Below are positions 9,499 to 19,150 of a stretch of 64,000 bases of DNA, one piece after another. The notes below the pieces were generated by a model. The model did not search any database and was not told the DNA's origin. It worked only from the letters and a program-made list of their open reading frames with translations. This stretch comes from Betaproteobacteria bacterium Ga0077527. Lineage in GTDB: Bacteria; Pseudomonadota; Gammaproteobacteria; Burkholderiales; SG8-41. Made by a program: the position numbers and the translations under genes. Each line of letters starts with the position of its first letter. Positions within the stretch are counted from its first letter, which is position 1. The DNA lies in NCBI GenBank assembly GCA_001464815.1, contig LNDW01000003.1, forward strand, positions 1 through 64,000, read 5' to 3'.

Positions 9499-10276
9499 CG
9501 GCTGACTCGAGCCGAAACATACGCAAATCTTCGCCGGCAGCAATACCACCTGCCGCGAAACGCTTTTCGTGATAAATGACATCGCCGCTGCGGCTGACCA
9601 GCAGCACTGTTGAGGTGCGCGTGCCGTAACGCTCGCCGGTTATGAAAGGTGGTGACAACTCGCGTTCACGCTGGCGGCTGATGCCGGTATCGGGCAGCAA
9701 TGTGTCATGTGCGGCGTCACGGCCACCGAGAAATGCAAACATGGCCGCGGCAATCCGGTCCGGATCATCGTCATCGACGCTGCCTGCGAGCGCAGCCATA
9801 CCCGCACTGACCTTGGGCCAGGGCGTGTCGAGCAGGTGATTGCTCAGCCCGTGTAAACCGGGGGCAATGGCCTGCGCGCCTGCAGAGCCGCGATTGGAGT
9901 AGACATACAAACCGCGCAAATCGCCGGCAATCACGCTGAACGGGTTGTAGTCAGCGGCGTCGCTGGCGACCGTGCCCAGGTAATCACCGGCATGGCCGTC
10001 ACCGGTCAGAAAGTCACTGACAATGGCGCCGCGTGAGCGGGGCGCTGCGGGGCCTGCCTGGCCTTCGCGATAATTGGTGATTGCGGCAAAGCGGCCACTG
10101 GTGGTGATACCCATCCAAGTGCCGCCTTTTTCGAGATCGCGTCCGGCATATACCTGCGGATGATCAGGCCAGAACGCTGCGGCGGCCGCCGCACGGGCAT
10201 GGTGTTCGTCACGGTTGGCGGCGACCATCAGCGGAAATCCGCGGCGCGCGTCGAAGCTGAACAGGATCAGGCACAT
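9488..10276 (-). CDS. NRDE-family protein (TANGO2-like)
   Basis: A 262-residue protein starting MCLILFSFDARRGFPLMVAANRDEHH, the NRDE signature of the Ntn-hydrolase-like TANGO2 family, in which Cys2 is exposed if Met1 is removed. GGTWMGIT near 50 is also conserved. Biochemical role in bacteria is not established. It is the last gene of the ygfZ-DUF4936-NRDE minus-strand run. Confidence 0.88.
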   Translation of the reverse strand: MCLILFSFDARRGFPLMVAANRDEHHARAAAAAAFWPDHPQVYAGRDLEKGGTWMGITTSGRFAAITNYREGQAGPAAPRSRGAIVSDFLTGDGHAGDYLGTVASDAADYNPFSVIAGDLRGLYVYSNRGSAGAQAIAPGLHGLSNHLLDTPWPKVSAGMAALAGSVDDDDPDRIAAAMFAFLGGRDAAHDTLLPDTGISRQRERELSPPFITGERYGTRTSTVLLVSRSGDVIYHEKRFAAGGIAAGEDLRMFRLESAVTA

Positions 10277-10292
10277 CGCGGCGTGAGTGCGC

Positions 10293-10574
10293 TCAGGCGC
10301 TGAAACATTCGGTATGGCGCGTGCTGCCGTCTTGCAGCAGCTTCACAATGCCGGAAGCCGCAACCGCCTCGGTCAGCGCCCATTCGAACTTCGCGTCGTC
10401 CTCGACCATTTCGTAGATTTCCATCCACAGCAAGGGCTCGTTGCGTTTTTTCAGTACACGGCCATTGATGCCGGTCTCGCGCCGTATCGCATCGAACAGA
10501 AATTCCGCGGCCACCGTGCAGGCCCCGGTTTTGGCGGCATCAACGCGGTAGTAAATATAGTAATTCCAGCTCAT
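10293..10574 (-). CDS. DUF4936 family protein
   Basis: A 93-residue protein, MSWNYYIYYRVDAAKTGACTVAAE..., matching the small DUF4936 family common in Betaproteobacteria next to ygfZ. No catalytic motif is evident. ATG 10572-10574 is preferred; a TTG start at 10595 overlapping the ygfZ stop would add seven unlikely residues. Function unknown, probably translated together with ygfZ. Confidence 0.82.
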   Translation of the reverse strand: MSWNYYIYYRVDAAKTGACTVAAEFLFDAIRRETGINGRVLKKRNEPLLWMEIYEMVEDDAKFEWALTEAVAASGIVKLLQDGSTRHTECFSA

Positions 10575-10591
10575 CGCCTCAGCCTGCTTAT

Positions 10592-11452
10592 TCAATGGAT
10601 GGTGTATGGCAGGGTTTCACGTTTCAGCACCGGCCCCTGCAGCGATCCGGCGTGATAGGTGGCAGTCGCCGCGTTGGCGGTCTGCAATACGGCCAATGCT
10701 GCGCAGCCGTTTGCGTCCTGCACCGCACTGACGATCATGCCCGCGGATTGCTCACCCAGCTCCCCGCAATACAGCTTGTCACCGGCGGAAAGCGTGGCTT
10801 GAGCGCTGACGCGATACATGCGCTGTTTCAGGCGGCCGAGGTAGTGCGTGCGTGCAACGATTTCCTGGCCGGGATAACAACCCTTGCTGTAACTCAGCGC
10901 TCCGATCAGGTCAAGGTTCACCATCTGCGGCACAAACTGTTCCTGTGTTTCGGGCCCGATGAAAGGGATGCCGGCTGCGATGTCGAGCCTGCGCCAGTGG
11001 CCATCATCTGCGGGTACCGGCTGATTTTGTTCGCCGATCACCAGCACGCGTTCACCAGGCAGGCGGATGGCACAACCCCCGGCCCGATGGATTTGTGCCG
11101 GCACTTCCAGCCGCAATTCAAACAGCGCCGCTGCCAGGTCATCACCGCTGGCCCCGATGGGGGCGACGGACATCAGGCTGGCTGTCACCTTCGAGCGCAG
11201 CACATACATAGTCAGCCGCTTGCGGATGGCCTCGGCAATCGCTGCCGGCAGCAGCATGGTGTAACCCTCGCCGTCACAGACCAGCAGGAAGGTCGCGAGC
11301 AGGCGTCCCTTGGGCGAGCAATAGCCGCCGTAACTGCTGTGACCCGGCTGCAGCGCCTGCACATCGCAGGTCAGCTGGCCATGAAGAAAATCGCGGGCGT
11401 CGCTGCCGGTGAAACGCAGCAGGGCAAAATCGTTGAGCTGGTGGAGTGGCAT
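10592..11452 (-). CDS. ygfZ: Folate-binding protein YgfZ (Fe-S cluster maintenance)
   Basis: A 286-residue GcvT-like protein. The diagnostic KGCYPGQEIVARTHYLGRLKQRMYRV is near residues 195-220 and the N-terminal FTGSDARDFLHGQLTCDV is typical. YgfZ uses tetrahydrofolate to support maturation or repair of certain iron-sulfur enzymes such as MiaB. It is divergent from the ygfX-like gene, with a repeat copy between them. Confidence 0.93.
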   Translation of the reverse strand: MPLHQLNDFALLRFTGSDARDFLHGQLTCDVQALQPGHSSYGGYCSPKGRLLATFLLVCDGEGYTMLLPAAIAEAIRKRLTMYVLRSKVTASLMSVAPIGASGDDLAAALFELRLEVPAQIHRAGGCAIRLPGERVLVIGEQNQPVPADDGHWRRLDIAAGIPFIGPETQEQFVPQMVNLDLIGALSYSKGCYPGQEIVARTHYLGRLKQRMYRVSAQATLSAGDKLYCGELGEQSAGMIVSAVQDANGCAALAVLQTANAATATYHAGSLQGPVLKRETLPYTIH

Positions 11453-11530
11453 GAACTGGGCAGGGAAGAAAAAAATGGCGCCTCGCCGGACGCATGCGCG
11501 ATGATAGCGCTCCTCTCGGGGTTAAAATAA

Positions 11531-11560
11531 TTTATCAATAAAAACAATGGCTTACAAATA
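11531..11560 (+). repeat. Dispersed AT-rich repeat, copy 2
   Basis: Exact core AAAACAATGGCTTA at 11541-11554, preceded by TTTATCAAT. Lies in the divergent ygfZ/ygfX-like intergenic region. The same 14-base core recurs exactly at 61461-61474. Confidence 0.75.
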
Positions 11561-11588
11561 TCACCGGGTGATTGCCCGGGAACGGTGA

Positions 11589-12059
11589 ATGGAGTGCAAT
11601 GCCGGCATGGATCAACGTCGCCTGCCCGAGCTCGAACTGCGCGCCTCACTGCGGCTGACTGCATTGCTGGCCGTGGCGCACGGCGTGGCACTGCTGCTGT
11701 TGTGCACGCTACCTGCGCCCCTGCTGCTGCAAGGGCTGGCCGGCTTGGTGCTGCTGGCCAGCGCGGTACTGACTATCAGCCGCCATGCCTTGCGCCGGGG
11801 TTCCACTGCCGTATGCGCCCTGCGTTTTAAAGACCGTGAGACGCTACAACTGCGTCGTGGCAACGGCCTCTGGCAATCCGGGCGCATCGCCGGCAGCAGT
11901 ACGGTCGGTGCCTGGCTCACAGTACTCAACATCGAACACCGCCCAAAAGGCATGAGCCATGTCGTGCTGCTCGGCGATGAACTTGATGCGGATGATTTAC
12001 GGCGACTGCGGGTGTGGCTGCGCTGGGGGCCAGCACACAAGGGGGAGGATGAGGTTTGA
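11589..12059 (+). CDS. YgfX-like small membrane protein
   Basis: A 156-residue protein with a basic N-terminus, two adjacent hydrophobic segments (about 25-45 and 48-62) and a soluble C-terminal part with LTVLNIEHRP...VVLLGDELDADDLRRLRVWLR. This architecture and the position beside ygfZ fit the YgfX/CptA family (paired with the SdhE-like antitoxin CptB in E. coli). No SdhE gene is adjacent here. An alternative start is ATG 11607. Confidence 0.65.
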   Translation: MECNAGMDQRRLPELELRASLRLTALLAVAHGVALLLLCTLPAPLLLQGLAGLVLLASAVLTISRHALRRGSTAVCALRFKDRETLQLRRGNGLWQSGRIAGSSTVGAWLTVLNIEHRPKGMSHVVLLGDELDADDLRRLRVWLRWGPAHKGEDEV

Positions 12060-12064
12060 TGTGG

Positions 12065-13297
12065 TCAGCATTCTTCCGGCGGTTTGATGCGGCTGAACAT
12101 GCGCAGCAACGCCAGGTCGTAAACGATTTTAAGCGAACCGCAGATCACCAGCGGCCAGCCGAAGGTGCCGGCGGCCAGCAGTGCACCGGCCAGTGAAGGG
12201 CTCAGCGCACTGGCAAGGCTGCGCGGCACCGCCGTCAGGCTTGCCGCCGCCGCACGTTCTCCCGGCGTCACCACGGCCATCACGTATGAAGTGCGCACCG
12301 GTACATCCATCGAAGACAACGCGCTGCGCAGCAGCAGGAACAGCAACGCCAGTTCCAGCGACGGCATCAGCGGCACCATGATCAGGAACAGGTTGGCGGG
12401 CAGGTGGGTGAACACCATGGTGTTCACCAGGCCGAAACGTCTGGCCACAGGTACCGCTGCAAGTTGGGAAAAGGCGGTGAGCAGGCCGGTCCAGAAAAAA
12501 ATTGTCGCGGTGGCGCTTACAGACAATTCAAAACGCTGGAAGAGCCACAGCGCAAGCAGCGACTGCACGGCAAAACCGCCGGCAAAAGAATCCAGGCTGA
12601 ACAGCGCGGCCAGCCGATAGACGATGCCGCGTGAAGGTCCCAGTGCCACTGGCTGTGCTTCGCGATCAGCTTCCACCCGTGGTGACAGACGGCGATAGAG
12701 CAGGAAACTGGCGACGCCAAGCAGTGCGTATAACAGGAACATCGCGCGCACCGCCTGGAGACGGGCTTCATCATCGCTGCCCGCAAGTTCGGGCAGCCCG
12801 GCCGCCTGTGCACCAAACGCTGCCACCAGCGCACCGATCAGGCTGTGCCGGGCAAACAGCGCCGTGCGCGACTCGGCCGTCGTGGCACGCGCAAGCAGTG
12901 CCTGCTCCAGGGGCGTGATCGGCGTCACGTCATTGGCGGCCGGATTCAGCGTGCCGATGATGGCGACGATCAGCAGCGGCCAGAAGCCGCTGACCGTCGC
13001 GGCGGCGATGCCGGTGGCTGCCATCAGCAGGCTGCCGGCGTAAAGCAGATGCCGCGCCGGATAACGGTGGGCGATAAAACCGACGCCGAGCGTAAGCAGG
13101 CCCGAGCCGAGCAGGGTTGCAGTGACCAGCAGGCCGATTTGCAATGCGTTGTAACCCAGCAGCGTCAGATAGTAGGGCAGCAGCAAACTGACAAAGCCGT
13201 CACCGAAGGCGCGCAGTGCCCGTGCGGCAAGCAGCGGGCGTGCATCGGCTGCGGTGCCCGCGGGAAGAAAAATATTGTCGAGCGTGGAAAGTTTCAA
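12065..13297 (-). CDS. MFS transporter
   Basis: A 410-residue integral membrane protein with about 12 hydrophobic segments and an MFS-like loop after TM2 (GFIAHRYPARHLLYAG). A long cytoplasmic stretch splits the protein into two six-helix halves. Substrate cannot be read from sequence. Its 3' end converges on the ygfX-like gene 5 bp away, and it is divergent from the GST gene. Confidence 0.85.
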   Translation of the reverse strand: MKLSTLDNIFLPAGTAADARPLLAARALRAFGDGFVSLLLPYYLTLLGYNALQIGLLVTATLLGSGLLTLGVGFIAHRYPARHLLYAGSLLMAATGIAAATVSGFWPLLIVAIIGTLNPAANDVTPITPLEQALLARATTAESRTALFARHSLIGALVAAFGAQAAGLPELAGSDDEARLQAVRAMFLLYALLGVASFLLYRRLSPRVEADREAQPVALGPSRGIVYRLAALFSLDSFAGGFAVQSLLALWLFQRFELSVSATATIFFWTGLLTAFSQLAAVPVARRFGLVNTMVFTHLPANLFLIMVPLMPSLELALLFLLLRSALSSMDVPVRTSYVMAVVTPGERAAAASLTAVPRSLASALSPSLAGALLAAGTFGWPLVICGSLKIVYDLALLRMFSRIKPPEEC

Positions 13298-13391
13298 GCG
13301 GCGCAGCTTATCAGAGCCGCGGCTTCAGGCGCGGCGGCTGGGCTATACTGCCGTCCAACCATAGACAACAACGCCGCACCGGGGAGATGCA

Positions 13392-14087
13392 ATGATCGAG
13401 CTTTACAGCTGGGCCACGCCCAACGGCCACAAGATCCACATCATGCTCGAGGAATGCGGTCTGCCGTACCGTGTGCATGGCGTGAACATCCGCACCGGTG
13501 AGCAGTTCAAGCCCGGGTTCCTGAAAATCAGTCCGAACAACCGCATCCCTGCAATCGTTGATCCGGATGGTCCGGGCGGCAAACCGCTGTCGCTGATGGA
13601 GTCAGGCGCGATCCTGCTCTATCTCGCATCAAAGTACGGCAAATTCCTGCCCGTCGACCTGGCCCAGCGCTGGACCTGCACCCAGTGGCTGATGTGGCAG
13701 ATGGGCGGCGTCGGGCCGATGTTCGGCCAGGCCAATCATTTCCGCCGCTATGCCAAGGACAAAATCGAATACGCGATCGAGCGTTATACCAGCGAAGCCA
13801 ACCGCCTGACCCACATCCTCGACAAGCGGCTTGCCGAATCGAGTTTTGTCGCCTGCGACGAATACAGCATCGCCGACATGGCGATCTTCCCGTGGATGCG
13901 CGGCGCTGAAAGCCGCGGCATCGACATGAACGCCTATCCCAACGCCCAACGCTGGTTCGACACCATCAATGCCCGACCCGCCGTGCAACGCGCGCTGCAG
14001 GTGCTTTCGGCCGAGTCGAACAGCAATCCGGTCGACGACAAGGCGCGTGAAGTGATGTTCGGCAAAACCCAGTTCCAGAAACGCTGA
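13392..14087 (+). CDS. Glutathione S-transferase, YfcG/YghU-like
   Basis: A 231-residue GST. The N-terminal thioredoxin fold begins MIELYSWATPNGHKIHIMLEECGLPY; the glutathione-binding NNRIPAIVD and MESGAILLYLASKYG follow at about 50-80. The all-helical domain has the N-capping SIADMAIFPW near 155. The TPNG active-site form is that of Nu-class disulfide-reductase GSTs such as YfcG. It is followed 11 bp later by an MFS gene on the same strand. Confidence 0.9.
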   Translation: MIELYSWATPNGHKIHIMLEECGLPYRVHGVNIRTGEQFKPGFLKISPNNRIPAIVDPDGPGGKPLSLMESGAILLYLASKYGKFLPVDLAQRWTCTQWLMWQMGGVGPMFGQANHFRRYAKDKIEYAIERYTSEANRLTHILDKRLAESSFVACDEYSIADMAIFPWMRGAESRGIDMNAYPNAQRWFDTINARPAVQRALQVLSAESNSNPVDDKAREVMFGKTQFQKR

Positions 14088-14098
14088 AGGCATCCCCG

Positions 14099-15274
14099 GT
14101 GAAGGACCAGACCCGCAACGTCGCGCTGCTCTGTGCGGCCCAGGCCCTGCTGTTCACCAACAACACCATCCTCATCGCGATCAACGGGCTCGCCGGCTAC
14201 CTGCTGGCCGATGACAAGTCACTGGCCACGCTGCCGGTCACCGGTTATGTGATCGGCGCGGCATTGACCACGCTGCCGGTGTCGCAACTGATGCGCAGGG
14301 TGGGGCGGGTCAACGGCTTCTCTATTGGCACGCTGATCGGCATTCTCGGTGCGCTGGTCTGCGGTTACGCCGTGTACAGCCACAATTTCTGGCTGCTCTG
14401 CGCCGGCACCATGATCATGGGCATTTACAACGCCTCGGGCCAGTATTACCGCTTCGCGGCAGCCGATGTTTCAGGTGGCGAGTTCAAAAGCAGGGCGATT
14501 TCCCTGGTAATGGCCGGCGGCCTGGTTGGTGGCGTGCTGGGACCGCAGACCAGCAAGCTGACCAAGGATCTGCTGCCGGCCGAATTCCTCGGCAGCTATC
14601 TTGCGCTGATCGGTTTTTGCGTGATCGCGCTGATTCTGCAGCGGCTGATGCGCATTCCGCGGACCAGCGCCGAGGAGCAGAAATCTCAGGGCCGACCGTT
14701 GGCGGAAATCGCCCGTCAGCCGGCGTTCATCGTTGCCGTGCTCTCCGGCATGGTCGGTTATGGTGTGATGAACCTGTTGATGACCGCCACACCGCTGGCG
14801 ATGCAGTCCTGCGCTCATCCCTTCAGCGATGCCGCTTTTGTAATCCAGTGGCATGTCATCGCGATGTTCGCGCCGTCCTTCATCACCGGCTCGTTGATCA
14901 AGCGCTTTGGCGTGCGTCAGGTGATGTTCACCGGCGTTTTGCTGAGTCTCGCCTGCGTCGCCATCGCGCTCTCCGGGGTCGAGGTCATGCATTTCTGGAT
15001 CGCGTTGATGCTGATCGGCGTCGGCTGGAATTTCATGTACCTCGGCGGCACCACGCTGCTCACCGAAGTTCATACTCCGGCGGAAAAGGCAAAAGTGCAG
15101 GGCGCCAACGACATGGCAATTTTCATCACCATGGCAGTCAGTTCGGCATCCTCGGGCTGGTTGTTCAGTGCCCGTGGCTGGGAAATCATGAACTACGGCG
15201 CGATCCCGTTTCTGCTGTTGACCGGCGCAGCCATATTGGTTGTGCGTCAGCGTGCGTCCGTGGCAGGTGCCTGA
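14099..15274 (+). CDS. MFS transporter
   Basis: A 391-residue protein with about 12 membrane segments. Start is GTG at 14099-14101. Loop motifs such as [12 protein letters not shown] after TM2 and [12 protein letters not shown] between TM8 and TM9 are typical of the superfamily. It probably forms a transcription unit with the GST gene upstream. Substrate unknown. Confidence 0.87.
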   Translation: MKDQTRNVALLCAAQALLFTNNTILIAINGLAGYLLADDKSLATLPVTGYVIGAALTTLPVSQLMRRVGRVNGFSIGTLIGILGALVCGYAVYSHNFWLLCAGTMIMGIYNASGQYYRFAAADVSGGEFKSRAISLVMAGGLVGGVLGPQTSKLTKDLLPAEFLGSYLALIGFCVIALILQRLMRIPRTSAEEQKSQGRPLAEIARQPAFIVAVLSGMVGYGVMNLLMTATPLAMQSCAHPFSDAAFVIQWHVIAMFAPSFITGSLIKRFGVRQVMFTGVLLSLACVAIALSGVEVMHFWIALMLIGVGWNFMYLGGTTLLTEVHTPAEKAKVQGANDMAIFITMAVSSASSGWLFSARGWEIMNYGAIPFLLLTGAAILVVRQRASVAGA

Positions 15275-15399
15275 ACCTTGGCACCCGGAATCGGGTAAAA
15301 TCCGCCCTTTTTCTGCGACGGTCTGCATCAATGTCGGGCCGCTTCGGGATTAATCATAAAAATCAAAGCTTTCCGCATTTTCGTCGAGAGGAGTCTCTG

Positions 15400-17238
15400 A
15401 TGAACCAACCCGCGACCCAGGCGCAACTCGCGCCTGCACTGGACGCACCCGCCTACGTGACCCATGCGCGTTTGAAAACCTGGGTTGCCGAAGTGGCACA
15501 TATGACCAAGCCCGACCGCATCGTCTGGTGTGATGGCTCCCAGGAGGAATACGACCGCCTGTGCGAGGAGATGGTTGCCGCAGGCACCATGATCCGGCTC
15601 AACCGGGAAAAGCGGCCAGGCTGCTTCCTGGCGCGCTCAGACCCTGATGATGTCGCGCGGATGGAAGACCGCACCTTTGTCTGCAGCAAAAACAAGGAAG
15701 ACGCCGGCCCCAACAACAACTGGATGGCGCCGGAGGAGATGAAGGCAACCATGCGCAAGTTGTACGAGGGCTGCATGCGCGGTCGCACGATGTATGTGAT
15801 CCCATTCAGCATGGGACCGCTGGGCTCGCATATCGCCCACATCGGTGTCGAGTTGTCGGATTCACCGTATGTGGTGGTCAGCATGCGCATCATGACGCGC
15901 ATCGGCCGCAAGGTGCTCGACCTTCTCGGCAACAACGGCGAGTTTGTGCCCTGCCTGCACTCGGTGGGCATGCCGCTGGCCCCAGGCCAGCAAGACCTTG
16001 CCTGGCCGAGCAACAAGGAACACAAATTCATCACCCACTTCCCGGAAGAGAAACTGATCTGGTCCTTCGGCAGTGGTTACGGCGGCAACGCCCTGCTCGG
16101 CAAGAAATGCTTCGCGCTGCGTATCGCCTCGATCATGGCGAAGGAGCAGGGCTGGCTGGCCGAACACATGCTGATCCTCGGAATCGAGCCGCCGGGTGGC
16201 AAAAAGCACTACATCGCGGCGGCCTTCCCCAGCGCCTGCGGCAAGACCAATCTCGCGATGCTGATGCCGCCGAAGGCGCTGCAGGGCTGGAAGGTCACCA
16301 CCATTGGCGAGGACATCGCCTGGATCAAGCCCGGTCCCGATGGCCGCCTCTATGCCATCAACCCTGAGGCGGGTGCCTTCGGTGTGGCGCCCGGCACCTC
16401 GGAAGAAACCAATGCCAACTGCCTCGCCGCGCTGAACAAAAACACCATTTTCACCAACGTCGCGATGACCGCTGACGGTGATGTGTGGTGGGAAGGCCTG
16501 AGCAAGGAGCCGCCGAAAAACCTGACCGACTGGACTGGCAAGCCTTGGACGCCTGACAGTGGCCGGGCTGCGGCACACCCGAACGCACGCTTCACCGTTC
16601 ACGCATCGCAGATTCCCTCGATGGATGCCGACTGGGAAAATCCCGCGGGCGTTCCGATCAGCGCCTTCCTGTTTGGTGGCCGTCGCACCACCACCGTTCC
16701 CCTGGTCACCGAGGCCAAGGACTGGAAGCACGGCGTTTATCTTGCCGCGACCATGGCATCAGAAACCACTGCGGCGATCATCGGCAAGGTTGGCGTGGTG
16801 CGCCGCGACCCGTTTGCGATGCTGCCGTTCTGCGGCTACCACTTCGGTGACTACTTCAAGCACTGGCTGGGCATCGGGGAGCGCATCAAGCAGACGCCGA
16901 AAATCTTCGCCGTGAACTGGTTCCGCCGCGATGCCAAGGGCAAATTCATGTGGCCGGGATTTGGCGACAACATGCGTGTGCTGAAATGGGTGGTCGAGCG
17001 TTGCGAAGGCAAAGCTGGCGCGGTCGATACGCCGATTGGCTTGATGCCGCGCTACGAAGACATGGAGTGGGGCGGGCTTGCCGGCTTCACCCGTGAAACT
17101 TTCGACAACCTGACTCATGTCGATCATGAGGCCTGGCGCGCCGAGGTCAAGGATCACGACCAGCTTTTTGGCACACTGCAATCGCGATTGCCGGCTGAGA
17201 TGACCGCGCAGCGCAAGGCGCTGGAGCAAGCACTGTAG
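15400..17238 (+). CDS. pckG: Phosphoenolpyruvate carboxykinase (GTP)
   Basis: A 612-residue GTP-dependent PEPCK, interconverting oxaloacetate and PEP in gluconeogenesis. The kinase P-loop [15 protein letters not shown] lies near residues 273-287, with the preceding [14 protein letters not shown] and the metal-site region [13 protein letters not shown] 15400 has a good GAGAGGAG ribosome site and gives the usual N-terminus; the same frame is open far upstream across the MFS gene, but that is not coding. Followed by a clear terminator. Confidence 0.97.
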   Translation: MNQPATQAQLAPALDAPAYVTHARLKTWVAEVAHMTKPDRIVWCDGSQEEYDRLCEEMVAAGTMIRLNREKRPGCFLARSDPDDVARMEDRTFVCSKNKEDAGPNNNWMAPEEMKATMRKLYEGCMRGRTMYVIPFSMGPLGSHIAHIGVELSDSPYVVVSMRIMTRIGRKVLDLLGNNGEFVPCLHSVGMPLAPGQQDLAWPSNKEHKFITHFPEEKLIWSFGSGYGGNALLGKKCFALRIASIMAKEQGWLAEHMLILGIEPPGGKKHYIAAAFPSACGKTNLAMLMPPKALQGWKVTTIGEDIAWIKPGPDGRLYAINPEAGAFGVAPGTSEETNANCLAALNKNTIFTNVAMTADGDVWWEGLSKEPPKNLTDWTGKPWTPDSGRAAAHPNARFTVHASQIPSMDADWENPAGVPISAFLFGGRRTTTVPLVTEAKDWKHGVYLAATMASETTAAIIGKVGVVRRDPFAMLPFCGYHFGDYFKHWLGIGERIKQTPKIFAVNWFRRDAKGKFMWPGFGDNMRVLKWVVERCEGKAGAVDTPIGLMPRYEDMEWGGLAGFTRETFDNLTHVDHEAWRAEVKDHDQLFGTLQSRLPAEMTAQRKALEQAL

Positions 17239-17264
17239 TTTTTTCATCTTTTGGCTTGCTGATA

Positions 17265-17293
17265 ATGGCGCCTTCGGGTGCCATTGTTTTTTT
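17265..17293 (+). terminator. Intrinsic terminator of pckG
   Basis: An 8-bp stem (17265-17272 with 17277-17284, one G-U pair) closed by a TTCG tetraloop and followed by a run of seven T's. Confidence 0.88.
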
Positions 17294-17392
17294 GCGCTTC
17301 ATGACAGGACAGGTCCACTTGCTGGCGTCTTGCAGCATGCGGCTTTGGAGGCTACGCTGAGCCACTGGTAATCCGTTATCCCCATCTTTCCC

Positions 17393-18853
17393 ATGAACCA
17401 AGGCACCAATCCCTCGATTTCCGACCTGAGCGCCACAGAGCAGTCGCGGCTGATTCACAGCAAATCCCTGTCACCGGTCGAACTGGTCAGATCCTGCCTG
17501 GCACGCATTGAACGTTTCAATCCGCTGCTGCGTGCCTACATCACGGTCTGTGCCGATGCCGCGCTGGCGGCGGCGCGTGAGGCCGAGAGCGAGATCATGG
17601 CCGGCCGTTCGCGCGGCCCGCTGCACGGTCTGCCCTTTGGCGTGAAGGACCAGCTCTACACCGCGGGCATCCGTACCACGCTGGGCTCAAAAGTGCTGGC
17701 CGATCATGTGCCGGATCACGATGCCACGGTGATCACACGGCTGAAAGCCGCCGGTGCGATTCTGATCGGCAAGGAGAACCTGCACGAATTCGGCAAGGGC
17801 GGCACCGTCGATTTTCCCCACGGCCAACCGCGCAATCCCTGGAACCCGGCGCACAATCCGGCCGGTTCCTCCAGCGGTTCCGGCATTGCAGTGGCCTGCG
17901 GCATGACTTCGGGCTCCCTTGGCGAGGACACCGGCGGTTCGGTGCGCAGTCCGGCAGCAGCCAACGGCATCGTCGGCCTGCGCCCGACCTTTGGCCGGGT
18001 CAGTCGCCACGGCGGCGTGATGTACGGCTGGACCGCCGATACCATCGGTCCACTCACCCGCTGTGTGGAGGACAACGCGCTGTTCCTGCAGGCCATCGCG
18101 GGGCATGATCCAGCCGATCCGCTGACCGGAACACGTGCCGTGCCGGATTACCGCGCGGCACTGGGCCGGGATATCCGCGGACTGCGGCTTGGCGTGGTGC
18201 GGGAGTTGTGCTGGCCCGAAGGCGCCAATGCCGAGGTGCAGGCGGCGATGAAGGCGGCACTCAAGACCCTGGAAGATATGGGCGCCGTGCTGGTCGAAGT
18301 TTCGCTGCCACGCGCCAAATACGCGGTACCGCTGCAGATGCTGACATCCGATTCGGATATCGCGACCATGATGCTGCACAAATGGCTGCGCACACACTGG
18401 CATGACCTCGATGTCGGCACCCGTACCCGGCTGGCGGCAGGTTGCCTGATTCCGGCGGCGGTGTATCACCGCGCGATGCGCGGCCGGGTGCTGGTGCGCA
18501 ACGAAATACTCACTGTGCTGGCGAACGTCGATGCTCTGGTCTGTCCGACCAACCTGTATCCGCCGGGTCGCATCGAATCCAGCCGCGAGACCGTCGATTC
18601 CGAGGATGCCATGCAGCAGAAGGTGCTGCTGCGCCGGATCAGCACCTATCCCTTCAGCATGGCCAACGTGCCGGCGCTGGCACTGCCGATGGGCTTCACT
18701 AAGAGTGGTCTGCCGCTGTCGCTGCAGATCGCCGGCAAGCCTTATGACGAGGCTCTGGTGCTGCGTATCGGCCACGCTTATGAGCAGGCTTCGCTCTGGG
18801 TGCGGCAGCGTCCTGATCTTGAAGCACTGAACCGTGAAGGTGCGCAGACATGA
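17393..18853 (+). CDS. Amidase signature enzyme with AtzG-like partner (AtzE/GatA-like)
   Basis: A 486-residue amidase-signature protein. The Ser-cisSer-Lys triad is visible: Lys in PFGVKDQ (about 85), the serine-rich NPAGSSSGSG (about 156-164) and the nucleophile in GEDTGGSVRSPAA (about 183). The downstream 69-residue gene overlaps by 4 bp and encodes an AtzG/GatC-like subunit, as in the AtzE-AtzG 1-carboxybiuret hydrolase. True GatA is less likely because gatB is absent. Natural substrate unknown; neighbours suggest amide or asparagine-related catabolism. Confidence 0.88.
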   Translation: MNQGTNPSISDLSATEQSRLIHSKSLSPVELVRSCLARIERFNPLLRAYITVCADAALAAAREAESEIMAGRSRGPLHGLPFGVKDQLYTAGIRTTLGSKVLADHVPDHDATVITRLKAAGAILIGKENLHEFGKGGTVDFPHGQPRNPWNPAHNPAGSSSGSGIAVACGMTSGSLGEDTGGSVRSPAAANGIVGLRPTFGRVSRHGGVMYGWTADTIGPLTRCVEDNALFLQAIAGHDPADPLTGTRAVPDYRAALGRDIRGLRLGVVRELCWPEGANAEVQAAMKAALKTLEDMGAVLVEVSLPRAKYAVPLQMLTSDSDIATMMLHKWLRTHWHDLDVGTRTRLAAGCLIPAAVYHRAMRGRVLVRNEILTVLANVDALVCPTNLYPPGRIESSRETVDSEDAMQQKVLLRRISTYPFSMANVPALALPMGFTKSGLPLSLQIAGKPYDEALVLRIGHAYEQASLWVRQRPDLEALNREGAQT

Positions 18854-19059
18854 AACAAAATCCCGCGCTCACCCGCGAGCAGGCCCGCCTGCTCGCGCAG
18901 ACGGTCGGCCTGGAGATTCCGGAGGCCGACCTCGACAACGTGACCTTGCGTGCTTCGGCCCTGCTGTCGGCGATGACGGCGATGGAACAGGAGTTTGGTG
19001 CGGAAATGGATGCGGTGGAACCCATCCCGCCAGTGTTCCCGCGCGAGGACTTCATCTGA
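18850..19059 (+). CDS. AtzG-like (DUF4089) small amidase subunit
   Basis: A 69-residue protein with GatC-like features: helical N-terminus LTREQARLLAQTVGLEIPEADLDNV and C-terminal EPIPPVFPREDFI, which in GatC/AtzG wraps around the amidase partner. Its ATG overlaps the amidase stop (ATGA 18850-18853), so the two are probably made in fixed ratio. Confidence 0.8.
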   Translation: MKQNPALTREQARLLAQTVGLEIPEADLDNVTLRASALLSAMTAMEQEFGAEMDAVEPIPPVFPREDFI

Positions 19060-19120
19060 TCAACTGGCAGGAACCTTGCTTTTGCAGAGTCGCGCCAACG
19101 AGCGCACTTCCCAGATTAAT

Positions 19121-19150
19121 ATTTTATTGTTTAAAATCAAATACTTATGA
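19121..19150 (+). repeat. Dispersed AT-rich repeat, copy 3
   Basis: Core AAATCAAATACTTA at 19134-19147, running directly into the start codon of the next gene (ATG 19147-19149). No Shine-Dalgarno sequence is visible between them. Confidence 0.6.

Noticed and set aside
13344-13349. TATACT boxes near 13344, 47979 and 49435 as promoters
   Set aside because: No matching -35 element at 16-18 bp in any of the three, so not listed as promoters.
14617-15399. Long open frame upstream of pckG giving an 873-residue fusion
   Set aside because: The upstream part overlaps the MFS gene in another frame and shows no protein family; pckG has its own ATG and ribosome site at 15400.
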